This document shows positions 1-9,524 of a DNA stretch of 62,007 nucleotides, in pieces; the stretch's first letter is position 1, and each line of letters begins with the position of its first letter. Under the pieces are notes generated by a model. The model did not search any database. It was not told the origin of the DNA and was given only the letters and a program-made list of their open reading frames with translations. This DNA is from JASGKO01 sp049840595. GTDB taxonomy: Bacteria > Verrucomicrobiota > Verrucomicrobiia > Chthoniobacterales > Chthoniobacteraceae. The stretch is taken from contig JASGKO010000007.1 in the NCBI GenBank assembly GCA_049840595.1, positions 1 to 62,007 of the forward strand, in the 5' to 3' direction. The position numbers were made by a program, and so were the translations under genes.

Positions 1-554
1 GCGCGGTGGCGGATTGGGCCCGAGGCAAGCGGGTGCTCGATTGCTTTTCGAACCAGGGGGCCTTCGCGCTGGCTTGTGCCAAAAGCGGGGCGACCGAAGT
101 GACGGCGGTGGAGATCAGCGCCGACTGCTGCCAGCTCCTGCGCGGCAATGCCGAGCGGAACGGGCTGGCGATCAATGTCGTGGAACACAACGTGTTCGAT
201 TACCTCAAGGCGGAGGAAGTGCGGGAGGCAAAATACGATTTGATCATCCTCGATCCGCCTTCTTTCACGAAGTCGAAGGGGAAGCTGCAGGATGCGATGC
301 GCGGGTACAAGGAGATTCATCTTCGCGCACTGAAGCTGCTCGCCCCGGAAGGGTTGCTGGCGACGTTTTCGTGCTCGCATCATGTGAGCGGCGAAGGGTT
401 CCGCGAGATGATTGTGGAATCGCTGGTCGATGCAAAGCGGAGTGCGCGGGTGTTGCAGACGTTCTCGCAGGCGGCGGATCATCCGATCCTCGCAGGGATT
501 CCAGAGACGGAATATCTCAAAGGCTGCCTGCTGGAATTGGCCCCGGGGAGATAA
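1..554 (+). CDS. RlmI-like class I SAM-dependent rRNA methyltransferase (5' truncated)
   Basis: The reading frame is already open at the window edge, so the N-terminus (PUA and linker region in this family) is missing and only about 184 C-terminal residues are seen. The visible part is a Rossmann methyltransferase domain: the SAM-binding strand VLDCFSNQGAFALA, the acidic loop AVEIS, and the catalytic-type motif DPPSFTKSKG followed by TFSCSHHV. This order is that of the COG1092 family (RlmI/RlmK-like, m5C or m2G of 23S rRNA). It ends 21 bases from the convergent ispE. Family assignment is firm; the exact target base is inference. Confidence 0.85.
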   Translation, partial: AVADWARGKRVLDCFSNQGAFALACAKSGATEVTAVEISADCCQLLRGNAERNGLAINVVEHNVFDYLKAEEVREAKYDLIILDPPSFTKSKGKLQDAMRGYKEIHLRALKLLAPEGLLATFSCSHHVSGEGFREMIVESLVDAKRSARVLQTFSQAADHPILAGIPETEYLKGCLLELAPGR

Positions 555-575
555 CTCAGGGCAACCGGTTGGAGC

Positions 576-1409
576 TTATGCCGGGCCGGTCGTTTGGGTG
601 AGGCAGGTCCAGAGCGTTTCGCCAAATTCAGCGGTGGCGCGGCTGGGGAGGGATGTGCCGTCCGATTTCAGCAGAGCGAGGACGGTGGCGCCGGAGCCGG
701 ACATCATGGCGGCCGCGACTTCGGGCTGGGCGCGGAGCCAGTTTTTCATCACGCCGAGGAGGAGGTATTTTTCGAAGACGGGACGTTCGAGATCGTTGAC
801 CAGTTCGTGACCGCCGAAGGTTTGCGGTCCATAGGAGAAGGACGGCACCTCCTGCGATTCGCGCCAGCGCTGGTAGGCCCAAGGCGTCGGCACGCCAAAG
901 GGCGGCTTCATGAGCAGGATGGGTGTGCCAGCGGGGAAATCCGCAGGCTCGACGATTTCGCCACGTCCCTTGCAGAGCGCCGGGCCGCGGACGATGAAAA
1001 ACGGGACATCAGAGCCGAGCTGCGCGGCCATTTCGAGGAGTTCGGGCTGTGAGAAGGGGCGACCGAGCAGATCGTTCATTCCCATCAAGACGGTCGCCGC
1101 GTCGCTGCTGCCACCGCCGAGCCCTGCGCCGTGCGGGATGCGTTTTTCAAGATGGATTTTCCAGCCGCCTTTGGCTTTCGACGTGGAGAGGATCAGCTTG
1201 GCCGCGCGGACGGCGAGGTTGTGGTCGTCGGTCGGAAGTGAACTGTCGGTGCAGGTGAAGGTTACACCTTCTCCGTCGGTTTTTTCGAGATGTACCGTAT
1301 CAGCCAGCGCCAGCGGCACCATCAGCGTTTCGAGTTCGTGAAAGCCGTCGGCGCGCTTGCCGAGGACGCGGAGCGAGACGTTGGTTTTGGCGGGCGCGGA
1401 AAGTTCCAT
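576..1409 (-). CDS. ispE: 4-diphosphocytidyl-2-C-methyl-D-erythritol kinase (IspE)
   Basis: This cytoplasmic GHMP kinase phosphorylates the 2-hydroxyl of CDP-ME in the non-mevalonate (MEP) isoprenoid pathway. The protein is 277 residues, normal for the family. It begins SAPAKTNVSLRVLGKRADGFHEL, the substrate-binding start typical of IspE (here read in two parts: SAPAKTNVSL and GKRADGFHEL). The glycine-rich ATP motif IPHGAGLGGGSSDA lies at residues 91-104, and MMSGSGATVLAL near the C-terminus matches the third GHMP motif. It starts with ATG. The later MEP-pathway enzyme ispH is in the same window at 59271-60494, so the pathway is supported twice. Confidence 0.95.
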   Translation of the reverse strand: MELSAPAKTNVSLRVLGKRADGFHELETLMVPLALADTVHLEKTDGEGVTFTCTDSSLPTDDHNLAVRAAKLILSTSKAKGGWKIHLEKRIPHGAGLGGGSSDAATVLMGMNDLLGRPFSQPELLEMAAQLGSDVPFFIVRGPALCKGRGEIVEPADFPAGTPILLMKPPFGVPTPWAYQRWRESQEVPSFSYGPQTFGGHELVNDLERPVFEKYLLLGVMKNWLRAQPEVAAAMMSGSGATVLALLKSDGTSLPSRATAEFGETLWTCLTQTTGPA

Positions 1410-1455
1410 CCGCGCCTTTATCCCGAAAAGCTGGGGGCGACGTCAAGCGACGCCG

Positions 1456-2403
1456 TTACTCGACCATGACAGGCTCCAGCTCGCGCTTGGCAGGGGCGGG
1501 TGCTTTCTTTCCGCGCGAGACGATCAGCGTTACCGCGCAGACAATCAGCGCGCCACCGATGAGAATGCTGGAAGTGATCGCCTCATGGCCAAATGTGCAG
1601 CCGAAGAGCACGGCAATGAGGGGATTGACGTATGCGTAAGTGGACACATGCGCGGGCGTGCTCACCTGCAGCAGCCACGCATAGGCGGTGAAGCCGACGA
1701 TCGCGCCGCCGATGACGAGATAGGCAAAGGCCAGCAGCGAAGCCCGGCTCAGCGCTGCCCAGTGAAATTCGGAGCCTTCGCCCAGGAGCGTGCCGGTGAG
1801 CAGTTGCAACGCGCCGCCCGCGATCATCTGCATCGCGATGAATTGCAGCACGGACTGCGTTTTTTTCGCATGCCGCGAATAGAGCGAGCCGATGGCCCAG
1901 CAAAAGGAGGAGGTCAGCAGGCAGATGACGCCAATGGGCTCCGCCAGCATGCGGCCATGTTGATCGCGACTGAGCGCAATTAAGGCGATGCCGCAAAAGC
2001 CCGCGAGGAGCCCGGCGAAAAGCGTGCCGCGGGGGCGTTCCCCGCCGCGCAGCCACTCGAGCAAAATCATCCAGAGCGGCACGATGGCGACGATGAGCGC
2101 GGTGAGCGAGGAGGGGACGCGCTGCTCCGCCCAGGCGACGCCGCCGTTGCCGATGAGGAGCAGGAAGAAGCCGATCACGAGCGCGTCTTTCCACTGGGCG
2201 AAAGTCGGGCGTTCGCCGCGCGGGCGGACGAAGGCGTAGAGCACCAGCCCGGCCGACATGAAACGCGCTCCGGCCATCAGGAAAGGCGGGATCGTTTCAA
2301 TCGCGATGCGAATGAAAAAGTAGGTAAGACCCCACGTGACGTAGAGGGATGCGAAGGCCGCAATCACCAGCCACCGGGGCGAGGGGGATGTGGGTGTGCT
2401 CAT
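1456..2403 (-). CDS. EamA/DMT-family inner-membrane transporter
   Basis: A 315-residue polytopic membrane protein with about ten hydrophobic segments arranged as two EamA repeats. The first begins with LVIAAFASLYVTWGLTYFF, and the second begins after GVICLLTSSFCWAIGSLYS. The pattern YVTWGLTYFFIRIA followed by PPFLMAGARF is the usual start of YedA/RhaT-like DMT exporters. The substrate cannot be read from sequence; metabolite or amino-acid export is the common role. A 57-residue ORF ends 15 bases upstream on the same strand and may be co-transcribed. The C-terminus is a short basic tail (RGKKAPAPAKRELEP). Confidence 0.88.
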   Translation of the reverse strand: MSTPTSPSPRWLVIAAFASLYVTWGLTYFFIRIAIETIPPFLMAGARFMSAGLVLYAFVRPRGERPTFAQWKDALVIGFFLLLIGNGGVAWAEQRVPSSLTALIVAIVPLWMILLEWLRGGERPRGTLFAGLLAGFCGIALIALSRDQHGRMLAEPIGVICLLTSSFCWAIGSLYSRHAKKTQSVLQFIAMQMIAGGALQLLTGTLLGEGSEFHWAALSRASLLAFAYLVIGGAIVGFTAYAWLLQVSTPAHVSTYAYVNPLIAVLFGCTFGHEAITSSILIGGALIVCAVTLIVSRGKKAPAPAKRELEPVMVE

Positions 2404-2418
2404 GGCAGGCGGACCTTT

Positions 2419-2592
2419 CTACGCGGCCAGTTGCTCGAGGCAACTGAAGCCGCACCGGTAATCCGCCAGCGCCGCCAGCCGGGCTTGTCCAAAGTTCAAG
2501 CCGGCCCGCAAATACGCAGCCTGCAGCAAAGCCAGCCGCGCCTCATCATCGCAAGGGCCTGCCGGGTTCCGCCGTTCATTTCTCTGGTTCAT
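2419..2592 (-). CDS. small hypothetical protein (57 aa)
   Basis: An unrecognised 57-residue ORF. I start it at the internal ATG (MNQRNERRNP) because AAAGGA lies about ten bases upstream; a longer form from 2652 would run back through the terminator hairpin. The body is Ala/Leu-rich and helical, with a repeated pattern of LALLQAAYLRAG then ARLAALADYRCG, ending in a Cys-containing tail (GFSCLEQLAA). It sits directly upstream of the EamA transporter on the same strand. The role is unknown. The ribosome-binding site is the best evidence that it is real. Confidence 0.5.
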   Translation of the reverse strand: MNQRNERRNPAGPCDDEARLALLQAAYLRAGLNFGQARLAALADYRCGFSCLEQLAA

Positions 2593-2644
2593 GGTGTTTT
2601 TTCCTTTCGGTGGTTTTGCTGACCTGCGGCGGATGGGAAAAATA

Positions 2645-2675
2645 AAACCCACCGCCGGATGCCAGCGGTGGGTTT
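2645..2675 (-). terminator. Rho-independent terminator (minus strand)
   Basis: A perfect 11-bp inverted repeat (AAACCCACCGC / GCGGTGGGTTT) with a 9-base loop. Read on the minus strand it is followed by TTTTATTTTT, an uninterrupted U-rich tract. It would end a transcript coming from above 2676, where the only candidate is the 47-residue ORF at 2701-2844. Confidence 0.75.
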
Positions 2676-2700
2676 CAAAAATCGTTGTCGTATTTGGATT

Positions 2701-2844
2701 CTAGAACTTTTTCCCACTGGCTGGCCCGTCCTTGCGGACGGTTTTGCTAATGCAAACGGCATGACGCTTGACCATGGCGAGGACCTGCCATTTGGCGGCC
2801 TGCATGGCGACGGAAGCGTTGGAATTTGCCGGGAAATAGTTCAT
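2701..2844 (-). CDS. candidate small protein (47 aa) with its own terminator
   Basis: An ATG-initiated minus-strand ORF of 47 residues, starting MNYFPANSNASVAMQAA and ending SKTVRKDGPASGKKF before TAG. It is basic at the C-terminus and has a central amphipathic stretch, with no signal peptide or membrane helix. It matches nothing I recognise. Support comes from context: it lies in an otherwise empty 375-base gap, and the stop codon is followed after 25 bases by a strong intrinsic terminator in the same direction. A clear Shine-Dalgarno sequence is not visible, so the call remains tentative. Confidence 0.4.
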   Translation of the reverse strand: MNYFPANSNASVAMQAAKWQVLAMVKRHAVCISKTVRKDGPASGKKF

Positions 2845-3050
2845 GCGACGCCGGACTGGTAATGGCGAAGTGCTGCGGCGTCAAGGGGCGTCATGCATTT
2901 TTGACAAATTGTTCGTTGCAATTCCCGGCTATCGGCGATACATCGCAATTATCACTTCTCCGGCGACTCCAGTGTTTCATTTTAATCGGAGCACCTTCTG
3001 CTTCCATGGGGCTCCTTGCACGTTTGCTCCCCGCTTTGCATCCACTCTCA

Positions 3051-4596
3051 ATGAACCAACTCGATCCACTCCACGACACCTCCACCCTCGCCACGATTGG
3101 CAGCCCTAACGATTTGGACACCCCCGCTCCCCGCGTAAAGAAAAAGCGCCCGAAACCGAGCAACCCGGGCAAGCACTTCATTTTGGATACGAACGTGCTG
3201 TTGCACGATCCCACCTGCCTGGGCCGTTTCGAGGAGAATCATGTGCACATCCCGGTGGACGTGCTCAGCGAGATGGATCGCTTCAAAAACGAGCAGTCCG
3301 AGCGTGGCGCGAATGCACGCAAAGTACATCGTACGCTTACCGAGATGTTTTCCAAAAACGGCGCCTCGGTGCTGAATGGCGTGCCGACCGCGGGGGGCGG
3401 CAGCGTGCGCCTGACGGTGTTCGATTTCGGCGGGGCCAATGGCAAGACGCTCGAAAAGTTTCATCGCGTGTTCCCCGACACGGAGCGCGTGGACCATCGC
3501 ATCCTGGCCTGCGTGATTTTGCTCCAGGCCGAAATCAAGACCCGCGTGATCCTGGTCACCAAGGACTTGAACATGGCGCTCAAAGCCCGGGCGGTGGGGC
3601 TCCAGTGCCAGGATTACCTCAACGACAAGGTGGAAGCCAAGGACGTGGAGAGCTACGACCTGCGCGTGATCGAGGTGCATCCGCACGAGTTGCAGCGCTT
3701 CGCCAGTTCCGGTGAGCTGGAGCTTTCCAGCGAACGGATTTCGACGCTGATGTTGAACGAGTATGTGCTGCTCACCGCCGGCGAAAAGAAGACGATGCCC
3801 GCGCGCTTCAGCCGCGAGCGGGTGTTCCGCCGGCTGGTCATTCCCGAGACCCTGCACATCCCGCGGGGCATTGATCTCCGCCCGGCCAACCTTGGCCAGC
3901 AATGCTTCATTGATGCGTTGCTCGATCCCACGATTTCGCTGGTGACCTGCTATGGCCAGGCCGGGACGGGCAAGACCCTCCTCGCGGTGGCGGCCAGGGT
4001 TGCATCAGGTGTTTGGCAAGTCGTTTAACGGCCTCACCGTCAGCCGTCCGATCGTGGCCATGGGCGAGACGCTGGGCTTCCTGCCCGGCACGCTGGAGGA
4101 AAAGATGCGCCCGTGGCTGCAGCCCATTTACGATGCGTTCGACGTGCTCATGCCCCCCGCCGTCGTCCCGGTGAACGATGGCAAGAAAAAGAAAAAGCAC
4201 CCCGCCAATCTCCCGCCGGCAGCCGCGCATGCGGCCAATCAAAACGGCGCCACCCCGCGCAAGCCTTACGAGCATCTGCTCGAGCAGGGCATCGTGGAGA
4301 TCGAGGCGCTCGCCTATATCCGCGGGCGCTCGATTCCCCGCCGGATTTTCGTGCTCGACGAGGCGCAGCAGCTCACCCCGCTTGAAGCGAAGACGGTGGT
4401 CACTCGAATGTCGCGCGGTTCCAAGCTCATCCTGGTCGGCGATCCGGCGCAGATCGACAATCCGTATGTGGACAGCCGTTCCAACGGCCTCGTTTACACG
4501 CGCAACCGTCTCAAGGGCGAAGCGATTGCCGCGCACGTGAGCCTGAACAAGGGCGAACGCAGCGCCCTGGCGGAAATCGGTGCGCGGTTGATGTAG
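3051..4596 (+). CDS. PIN-PhoH family ATPase (YlaK-like), one frameshift
   Basis: An N-terminal PIN nuclease domain (FILDTNVLLHDP, then VPVDVLSEMDRFK-like and the late acidic motif ILVTKDLNMALKARA) is joined to a PhoH-type P-loop ATPase (YGQAGTGKTLLAVAA; Walker B-like FVLDEAQQLTP; TRMSRGSKLILVGDPAQID). PIN-PhoH proteins are thought to be RNA helicase-nucleases. The frame breaks just after the P-loop: an extra A near 3996 (GGCC-A-GGG) separates the two halves, and removing it restores AAGLHQVFGKSF and a 514-residue product. I start at the ATG before NQLDPLHDT because the upstream extension is not conserved-looking. Either a pseudogene or, more likely, a consensus error. Confidence 0.88.
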
Positions 4597-4611
4597 TGTT
4601 ACCCGCGTATC

Positions 4612-5298
4612 CTAACGGGTAAAACGATACCCTTCACCGCGAACGGTGAGGATGTGCCGCGGAGTCTGGGCGTTGTCTTCCAGCTTTTGGCGCAGCCACG
4701 CGATGTGTACATCCACCGTGCGCGGGGTAATGAAGGGCTGGTTGGCCCACACCTGTTTCAGGATCTCCTCCCGGGTGAGGACCTGGCCGCGATGATTGAC
4801 GAGGAGGCGAAGCAACTCGATCTCCTTGGCGGCGAAGGTGAGGGGCGCGTCGTCTTTGAGAAAGACCCCGGTGGTGAAATCGAGGGAGACCTTTCCGAAC
4901 TGGAAGCGCGTGACTGGCGTGAGCTCGCTCTTGTGAATCCGCCGCAACAGCGCATGGATGCGGGCGAGCAGTTCATCCGGATCGAAAGGTTTTACCAGAT
5001 AATCATCCGCGCCGGTCCGCAATCCCTGCACGCGATCCGGCACCTGGCCGCGCGCCGTGAGCATGAGGATGGCGCCCTCGAAGCCGCCCTCGCGGGCGGC
5101 GTGACAGATTTCAAAGCCGCTCATTCCGGGCAGCATCACATCGAGAATAAGCAGGTCGAAGGGGGTCGTGCCGATGCGCTGCCGGGCGGTGTTCCCATCC
5201 GTCGCCGTTTCCACGAGATAACCTTCGGCGCGGAGCAAATCGGAAATAATCAGCAGGACTCCGGGCTCGTCTTCGACAATGAAAATGCGGGCATTCAT
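4612..5298 (-). CDS. OmpR/PhoB-family response regulator
   Basis: A 228-residue two-domain regulator. The receiver domain has the acidic pair ED at residues 9-10, the phosphoacceptor Asp53 in LLILDVMLPGMSG, Thr in MLTARG and the conserved Lys103 in YLVKPFDPDEL. The C-terminal half is a winged-helix DNA-binding domain with FAAKEIELLRLLVNHRGQVL (first part) and RTVDVHIAWLRQKLE as recognition region. The start codon overlaps the end of the histidine kinase gene by 4 bases (ATGA), so kinase and regulator are translated from one message. The signal sensed and target genes are not visible. Confidence 0.95.
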   Translation of the reverse strand: MNARIFIVEDEPGVLLIISDLLRAEGYLVETATDGNTARQRIGTTPFDLLILDVMLPGMSGFEICHAAREGGFEGAILMLTARGQVPDRVQGLRTGADDYLVKPFDPDELLARIHALLRRIHKSELTPVTRFQFGKVSLDFTTGVFLKDDAPLTFAAKEIELLRLLVNHRGQVLTREEILKQVWANQPFITPRTVDVHIAWLRQKLEDNAQTPRHILTVRGEGYRFTR

Positions 5299-6956
5299 GG
5301 GACGACCTCGTTCTTCATGGCGGGCAGGCGAACGAGGAAGGTCGCGCCGCCGCCGGGTGTTTCCTCGATGGTGACGCGGCCCCGGTGGGCCTGGACGATT
5401 TCGCGAACGAGGTTGAGCCCGAGCCCGCTGCCGCGCGTCTGTTTTTCCCGGGCCAAGGTGCCGCGGTAGAACGGCGAAAAAATCTGGGCCCGTTCACTCT
5501 CGGGAATGCCCGGCCCATGATCGCGGACTCGAATCTCCACCCAGCGCCCCGCCTTTTCATCCTGAACCCTGGCCGTGATGAGAATGCGGCCATTCCCAGC
5601 GGCGGGCGTGCCGTGCTTGGCCGCATTGGTAATAAGGTTCTGGAAGACCCGCCCCAGCGCGGTCGCATCGGCGGCGATTTTCGGGAATGCCCCGGGTGGT
5701 TGGAACTCGACTATGTTTCCACTCGCTTGCACGTCCTGCGCGGTGACGGCGATTGCCTCGTGCAAGACCTCGGCGATGGCGACGGGATGAAATTTTCCGA
5801 TTCCCCGGCTGCTGCTCGCCCCGGCGAGGGCCAGCACCTGCTCCACCATCTCGCCGAGCTGCTCGGCATGCTGGACGATCAGGCGTGCATATTGCTCGAC
5901 CCGCGCGGGATCGCGGATCACCCCCCGCGTGAGATTATAGGCCGCGCCGCGAATGACGGTGAGCGGCGTGCGCAGCTCATGGGACACATTGGCGACGAAG
6001 TTCATTTGGGCGGCGGCCAGTTCGCGCGAGCGCCGGGTGTGGCGCAGCAGCGCAAAACCGCTGATGAGGATGAGCCCGTTCACCACGCAGGCGAGCGCAA
6101 AGTTGCGCCGACGATTCTCGGTCACGACCACCTTCAGCGCCCCGGGCATTCGATGCGCCTCCAGGAGCCAGCGAAAATCATCCGGTCGTGCCCGGGGATC
6201 GTCGAGGGTCAGGCCCCCATGGTTGAAGGTGAGGGAAACGATCTGTTCGCCTCCGGAGGCAGCCTTTGGAAGGTCGGAAAAAATGATCGTGCCTGGAGAC
6301 GCCGTCGTGCGGATCTCGATGTGAGTCGGCGGCTGGGATTCATCCGTGGCAAGGTAGGTTTTTACGAGTTCCGGAATCCAGGTCTTTGCCAGATAGTCGC
6401 GATCCAGTTCATAAATCATCCATTCGTTTTCCCCGGGAGTGGAGCCGCCGAAGACCGGGGTCTGGAGGAGCAGTCCTTGAGGATCTTCAAAGGGACGGAA
6501 CTCGCTGCTATGCGTGGCTTTTTGCCACAGGTTATCATGCAGCGAGCGCCACTCGGCGGGCCATGGCATGGGAGAGGAAGCGCCCGTTTTTTGATCGAGC
6601 TGGAAGAGCTGGAGTTCGCTGTCACCCGGCACGGCGACCGCCAGGCGCTTGAAAATGGGGCGTCGATTCTGGCTGGCCCAGTCGAGCAGGCGCCGGGCAT
6701 GTGCCTGCTCCCGCCCGCTGGCCGTGAGCTCCCGGCCCGCCGGCGCGAGGAGGCTGCAGCTTTCGGAGAGTTCCGCGTCGAAGGCATTTGTCAGCGCTTG
6801 AACCTGCTCGCGCAGGCTGGCATGCAGGCGCGTTTCCTCAGCCGTGCTGACCTCGCCGGTCCAGCGGTATTGCAAGATCGTGATCGTGGCGCACAAAGCC
6901 GTCATCAGGAGGATGAATCCCCATTCGACGAGGGTGGATGGACGACGCGCTTTCAC
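5295..6956 (-). CDS. membrane sensor histidine kinase
   Basis: A 553-residue kinase with a GTG start. Transmembrane helices at about residues 12-29 and 286-304 bracket a periplasmic sensor region of about 255 residues that I do not recognise. The cytoplasmic part has the dimerisation H-box NVSHELRTPLTV with His at about 326, the N box NLITNAAKHG, the G1 box VRDHGPGIPE, the F box IFSPFYRG and the G2 box GSGLGLNLV. It is the upstream gene of a coupled pair with the response regulator. A direct repeat of TTAA 10 bases apart lies about 66-79 bases upstream of the start and could be a regulator-binding site. Confidence 0.94.
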   Translation of the reverse strand: MKARRPSTLVEWGFILLMTALCATITILQYRWTGEVSTAEETRLHASLREQVQALTNAFDAELSESCSLLAPAGRELTASGREQAHARRLLDWASQNRRPIFKRLAVAVPGDSELQLFQLDQKTGASSPMPWPAEWRSLHDNLWQKATHSSEFRPFEDPQGLLLQTPVFGGSTPGENEWMIYELDRDYLAKTWIPELVKTYLATDESQPPTHIEIRTTASPGTIIFSDLPKAASGGEQIVSLTFNHGGLTLDDPRARPDDFRWLLEAHRMPGALKVVVTENRRRNFALACVVNGLILISGFALLRHTRRSRELAAAQMNFVANVSHELRTPLTVIRGAAYNLTRGVIRDPARVEQYARLIVQHAEQLGEMVEQVLALAGASSSRGIGKFHPVAIAEVLHEAIAVTAQDVQASGNIVEFQPPGAFPKIAADATALGRVFQNLITNAAKHGTPAAGNGRILITARVQDEKAGRWVEIRVRDHGPGIPESERAQIFSPFYRGTLAREKQTRGSGLGLNLVREIVQAHRGRVTIEETPGGGATFLVRLPAMKNEVVP

Positions 6957-7021
6957 GAGATGGGAAGGATTGAGGCGATGATAACGTCGTGGGGAGCGAG
7001 GTCAATCGGGAGCAGGGCTTC

Positions 7022-7037
7022 TTAATACTCCTTAACA
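7022..7037. promoter_or_regulatory. possible response-regulator direct repeat
   Basis: CTTAATACTCCTTAACAT contains two TTAA half-sites 10 bases apart in the gap between the divergent kinase gene and the DUF3500 gene. OmpR-family regulators bind such directly repeated half-sites on one face of the helix. Assignment to this particular regulator is inference only. Confidence 0.2.
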
Positions 7038-7122
7038 TGACTTCCGATCGTGGCTGGAGGTTGTTGCCGCGTGGCAGTTCATTCCCGCTGCCGTTATTTG
7101 AAACCCGAAACTCCCCTTTGCC

Positions 7123-9445
7123 ATGAATAGAAAAGATCGTTCCATCAGACCACGTGGGGTGACCAAAAAAGCCGCCCGTCCCAGCCTTGGCCGCAAGGTT
7201 TTTCAATATCTGAAATTACGACATCGCCTGGGGTGGCTTTGGTTGCTGGTAATGCTGCTCAGCCTTTTTACCAACCGCTCTTTGCAGGCGGATACTGCGA
7301 GTGTAGTGCAGGCAGCCACGGCTTTTGAAGCAACTTTGAGCACCTCGCAAATCAGCACGCTGCAACTGAGCTACACGCTGGCGAATGCGGAAATATGGTC
7401 CAACCTGCCGGTCGGCATTGCCTCCCGGAATGGCCTGGAATTTTCCAGCCTGAGCTTCCACGCAGCTGACGGCCGCGCTCGCGGTGGCCAAGGCGGCGTT
7501 GAGCAGCACGGGCTACACGCTCTTTGCGGAAATTCGCAATGCGGATGACAAGCTGAGCTCGGTCAATTCCAGCGAATGGGGTTCGGGCATGTATTACATT
7601 GCGTTTCTTGGCACGCCCTCGACGACTTCGCCGTGGATGCTGCAACTGGCCGGGCATCACATTGCCTACAACATCACCTACAACGGCAAATACGTGAGCG
7701 CGATGCCGATGTTCGACGGCGTGGAACCGCCGAACTGGACGGATTCCTCCAATGTCGCCCACGCCCCGCTGGAGACGCAGCGGGCGGCGGTCTCCGCGCT
7801 CGCCACCGCCATCCAGGCGGACAGCGCGGTCTCGTCCTCGGCGAAGCTCAGCGGGACTTTCACCGATGTGGTGATGGGCGTAGCCTCCTCGGGGCACGAT
7901 ACGAATTTCCCGCAGACGTATCCCACCAGCGGGCGCGGGGTCATTTATACCTCGTTGAGCAGTGCGGAAAAGGCGGAGGTGAAGACACTGATCGAAGCGT
8001 GGGTGAACAATCACTCCAGCGACATCGCGGCGGCGTTGCTGGCGGATTACGAGAGCGATGCGGCGCTGGCGCAAACTTATGTCGGCTACGGAGTGGATAG
8101 CAGCGGAGTGGCGAGCTTTCCCGCCAGTCCCTCCGGCACGAGTACCCAGCACTCCTACCTGCGGGTGGACGGGCCGCGGGTGTGGATCGAGTTCGTGGTG
8201 CAACAAGGGATCGCCTATCCGACGCAGGTGCATTATCATACGCTCTGGCGCGACAAGGTGGCGGATTACGCCGCGGAATTTGGTGCTTCCTTGAGCGCTA
8301 CCCCGCCTTCGATTTCCGCGGATCCGGCTTCCACCACTGCGGCGGCAGGTTCCACCGCGAGTTTCAGCGTCACGGCAACGGGAAGTGGCACGCTCACCTA
8401 TCAATGGTACAAGGATGCGGCGGCGATCTCCGGGGCGACCAGTTCCAGCTATTCGATCGCGAGCACGACGACGGACGATGCCGGTTCCTACGATGTGATG
8501 GTGACCAGCGAGTATGGAGTGAGCACCAGCGCCGTCGCCACGCTGACGATTAGTTCCTCCAGCGGCACCACGCCGGAAATCACGGGTGAGCCGGAGTCGC
8601 TCACGGTGAACGAAGGCGATAGCGCAGCCTTCAGTGTTACCGCGACGGGCAGCGGAACTTTGTCCTATCAATGGTACAAGGGAGATGCCCCGATTGATGG
8701 CGCCACCGGTGCCACCTATAGCATTGCGAGTGTCTCCACCACGGATACGGGTTCATATTACGCGGTGGTGAGCAACGACGTGGGCTCGGCTACGAGTACC
8801 GTGGCATCCCTGGCGGTTTCCACCTCCAGCGGCACCAGCCCGGCGGTTTCCACCGATCCGGCCTCGCTCACGGTGGTGGCAGGCAACAGTGCGACTTTTA
8901 CCGCGGCCGCCAGTGGCACGGGCACCCTCTCGTGGCAGTGGTATAAGGACGATACGGCCATTGATGGCGCCACTAACTCCAGTTACACCATCGCCGCGAC
9001 GACGACGGATGATGCCGGTGCCTACTACGCCATCGTGAGTAATGACGTGGGCTCGGCCCAGACCACCACGGCCACGCTCACCGTGACCGCCAGCCTGCCG
9101 GTCGTGACCGTGAAAGCACTGGGCAATCATTTGCTGAAGGAAGGTGGAAAACGCGGGCGCTTCCGCTTCACCCGCACTGGAGACACTACCAGTGCGCTCA
9201 CCGTGAACTATACTCTCGGCGGGCGGGCAAAGAATGGGACCGACTATGTGGGCACCGATTCCGCTGCTCTGAGCGGCAGTGTGGTGATTCCCGCAGGAGC
9301 GAGCACTTATACGCTGATCGTGGTCGCCGTGAACGACCGCAAAGTCGAAGGGACCGAGGTTATTCGGCTGACTTTAAGCAGCAGCGACACTTACACGCTC
9401 GGCGGGAGATCCCTCGCGCGGCTCTGGATTTTGGACAACGACTAA
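7123..9445 (+). CDS. secreted DUF3500 protein with three Ig-like domains and a Calx-beta domain, one frameshift
   Basis: The N-terminus is basic followed by a hydrophobic stretch (LGWLWLLVMLLSLFTNRSLQA), a long signal peptide. The next 350 or so residues resemble DUF3500 (MYYIAFLGTPS, QLAGHHIAYNITY, FVVQQGIAYPTQVHYHTLWRD). Three Ig-like repeats follow, each with the core YQWYKD/G and DAGSY or TGSYYAVVSNDVGSA, and then a Calx-beta-like domain (FRFTRTGDTTSALTVNY). A single extra base near 7456 splits the gene early in DUF3500; repaired length is 773 residues. There is no PEP-CTERM tail, so anchoring is unclear. DUF3500 has no established activity known to me. Confidence 0.85.
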
Positions 9446-9468
9446 AACTTTTCCGCCATGCCAAGCCA

Positions 9469-9508
9469 GCGCGGGGTCTTTTACCAACCGGTCAAAAAGG
9501 CCCCGCGC
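9469..9508. terminator. bidirectional terminator between convergent genes
   Basis: GCGCGGGG pairs with CCCCGCGC, and TCTTTT on the left arm can continue pairing with AAAAGG on the right. The hairpin has T-rich and A-rich flanks inside the stem and lies between the end of the DUF3500 gene (+) and the end of the nuclease gene (-), where a shared terminator is expected. Confidence 0.55.
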
Positions 9509-9524
9509 AAAGGCGGAGAGACTC

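Noticed and set aside
2726..2745. CCGTCC/GGACGG hairpin followed by TTTT, read as a plus-strand terminator
   Set aside because: It has only a 6-bp stem, no plus-strand gene ends before it, and it lies inside the 47-residue minus-strand ORF, so it is likely coincidental.
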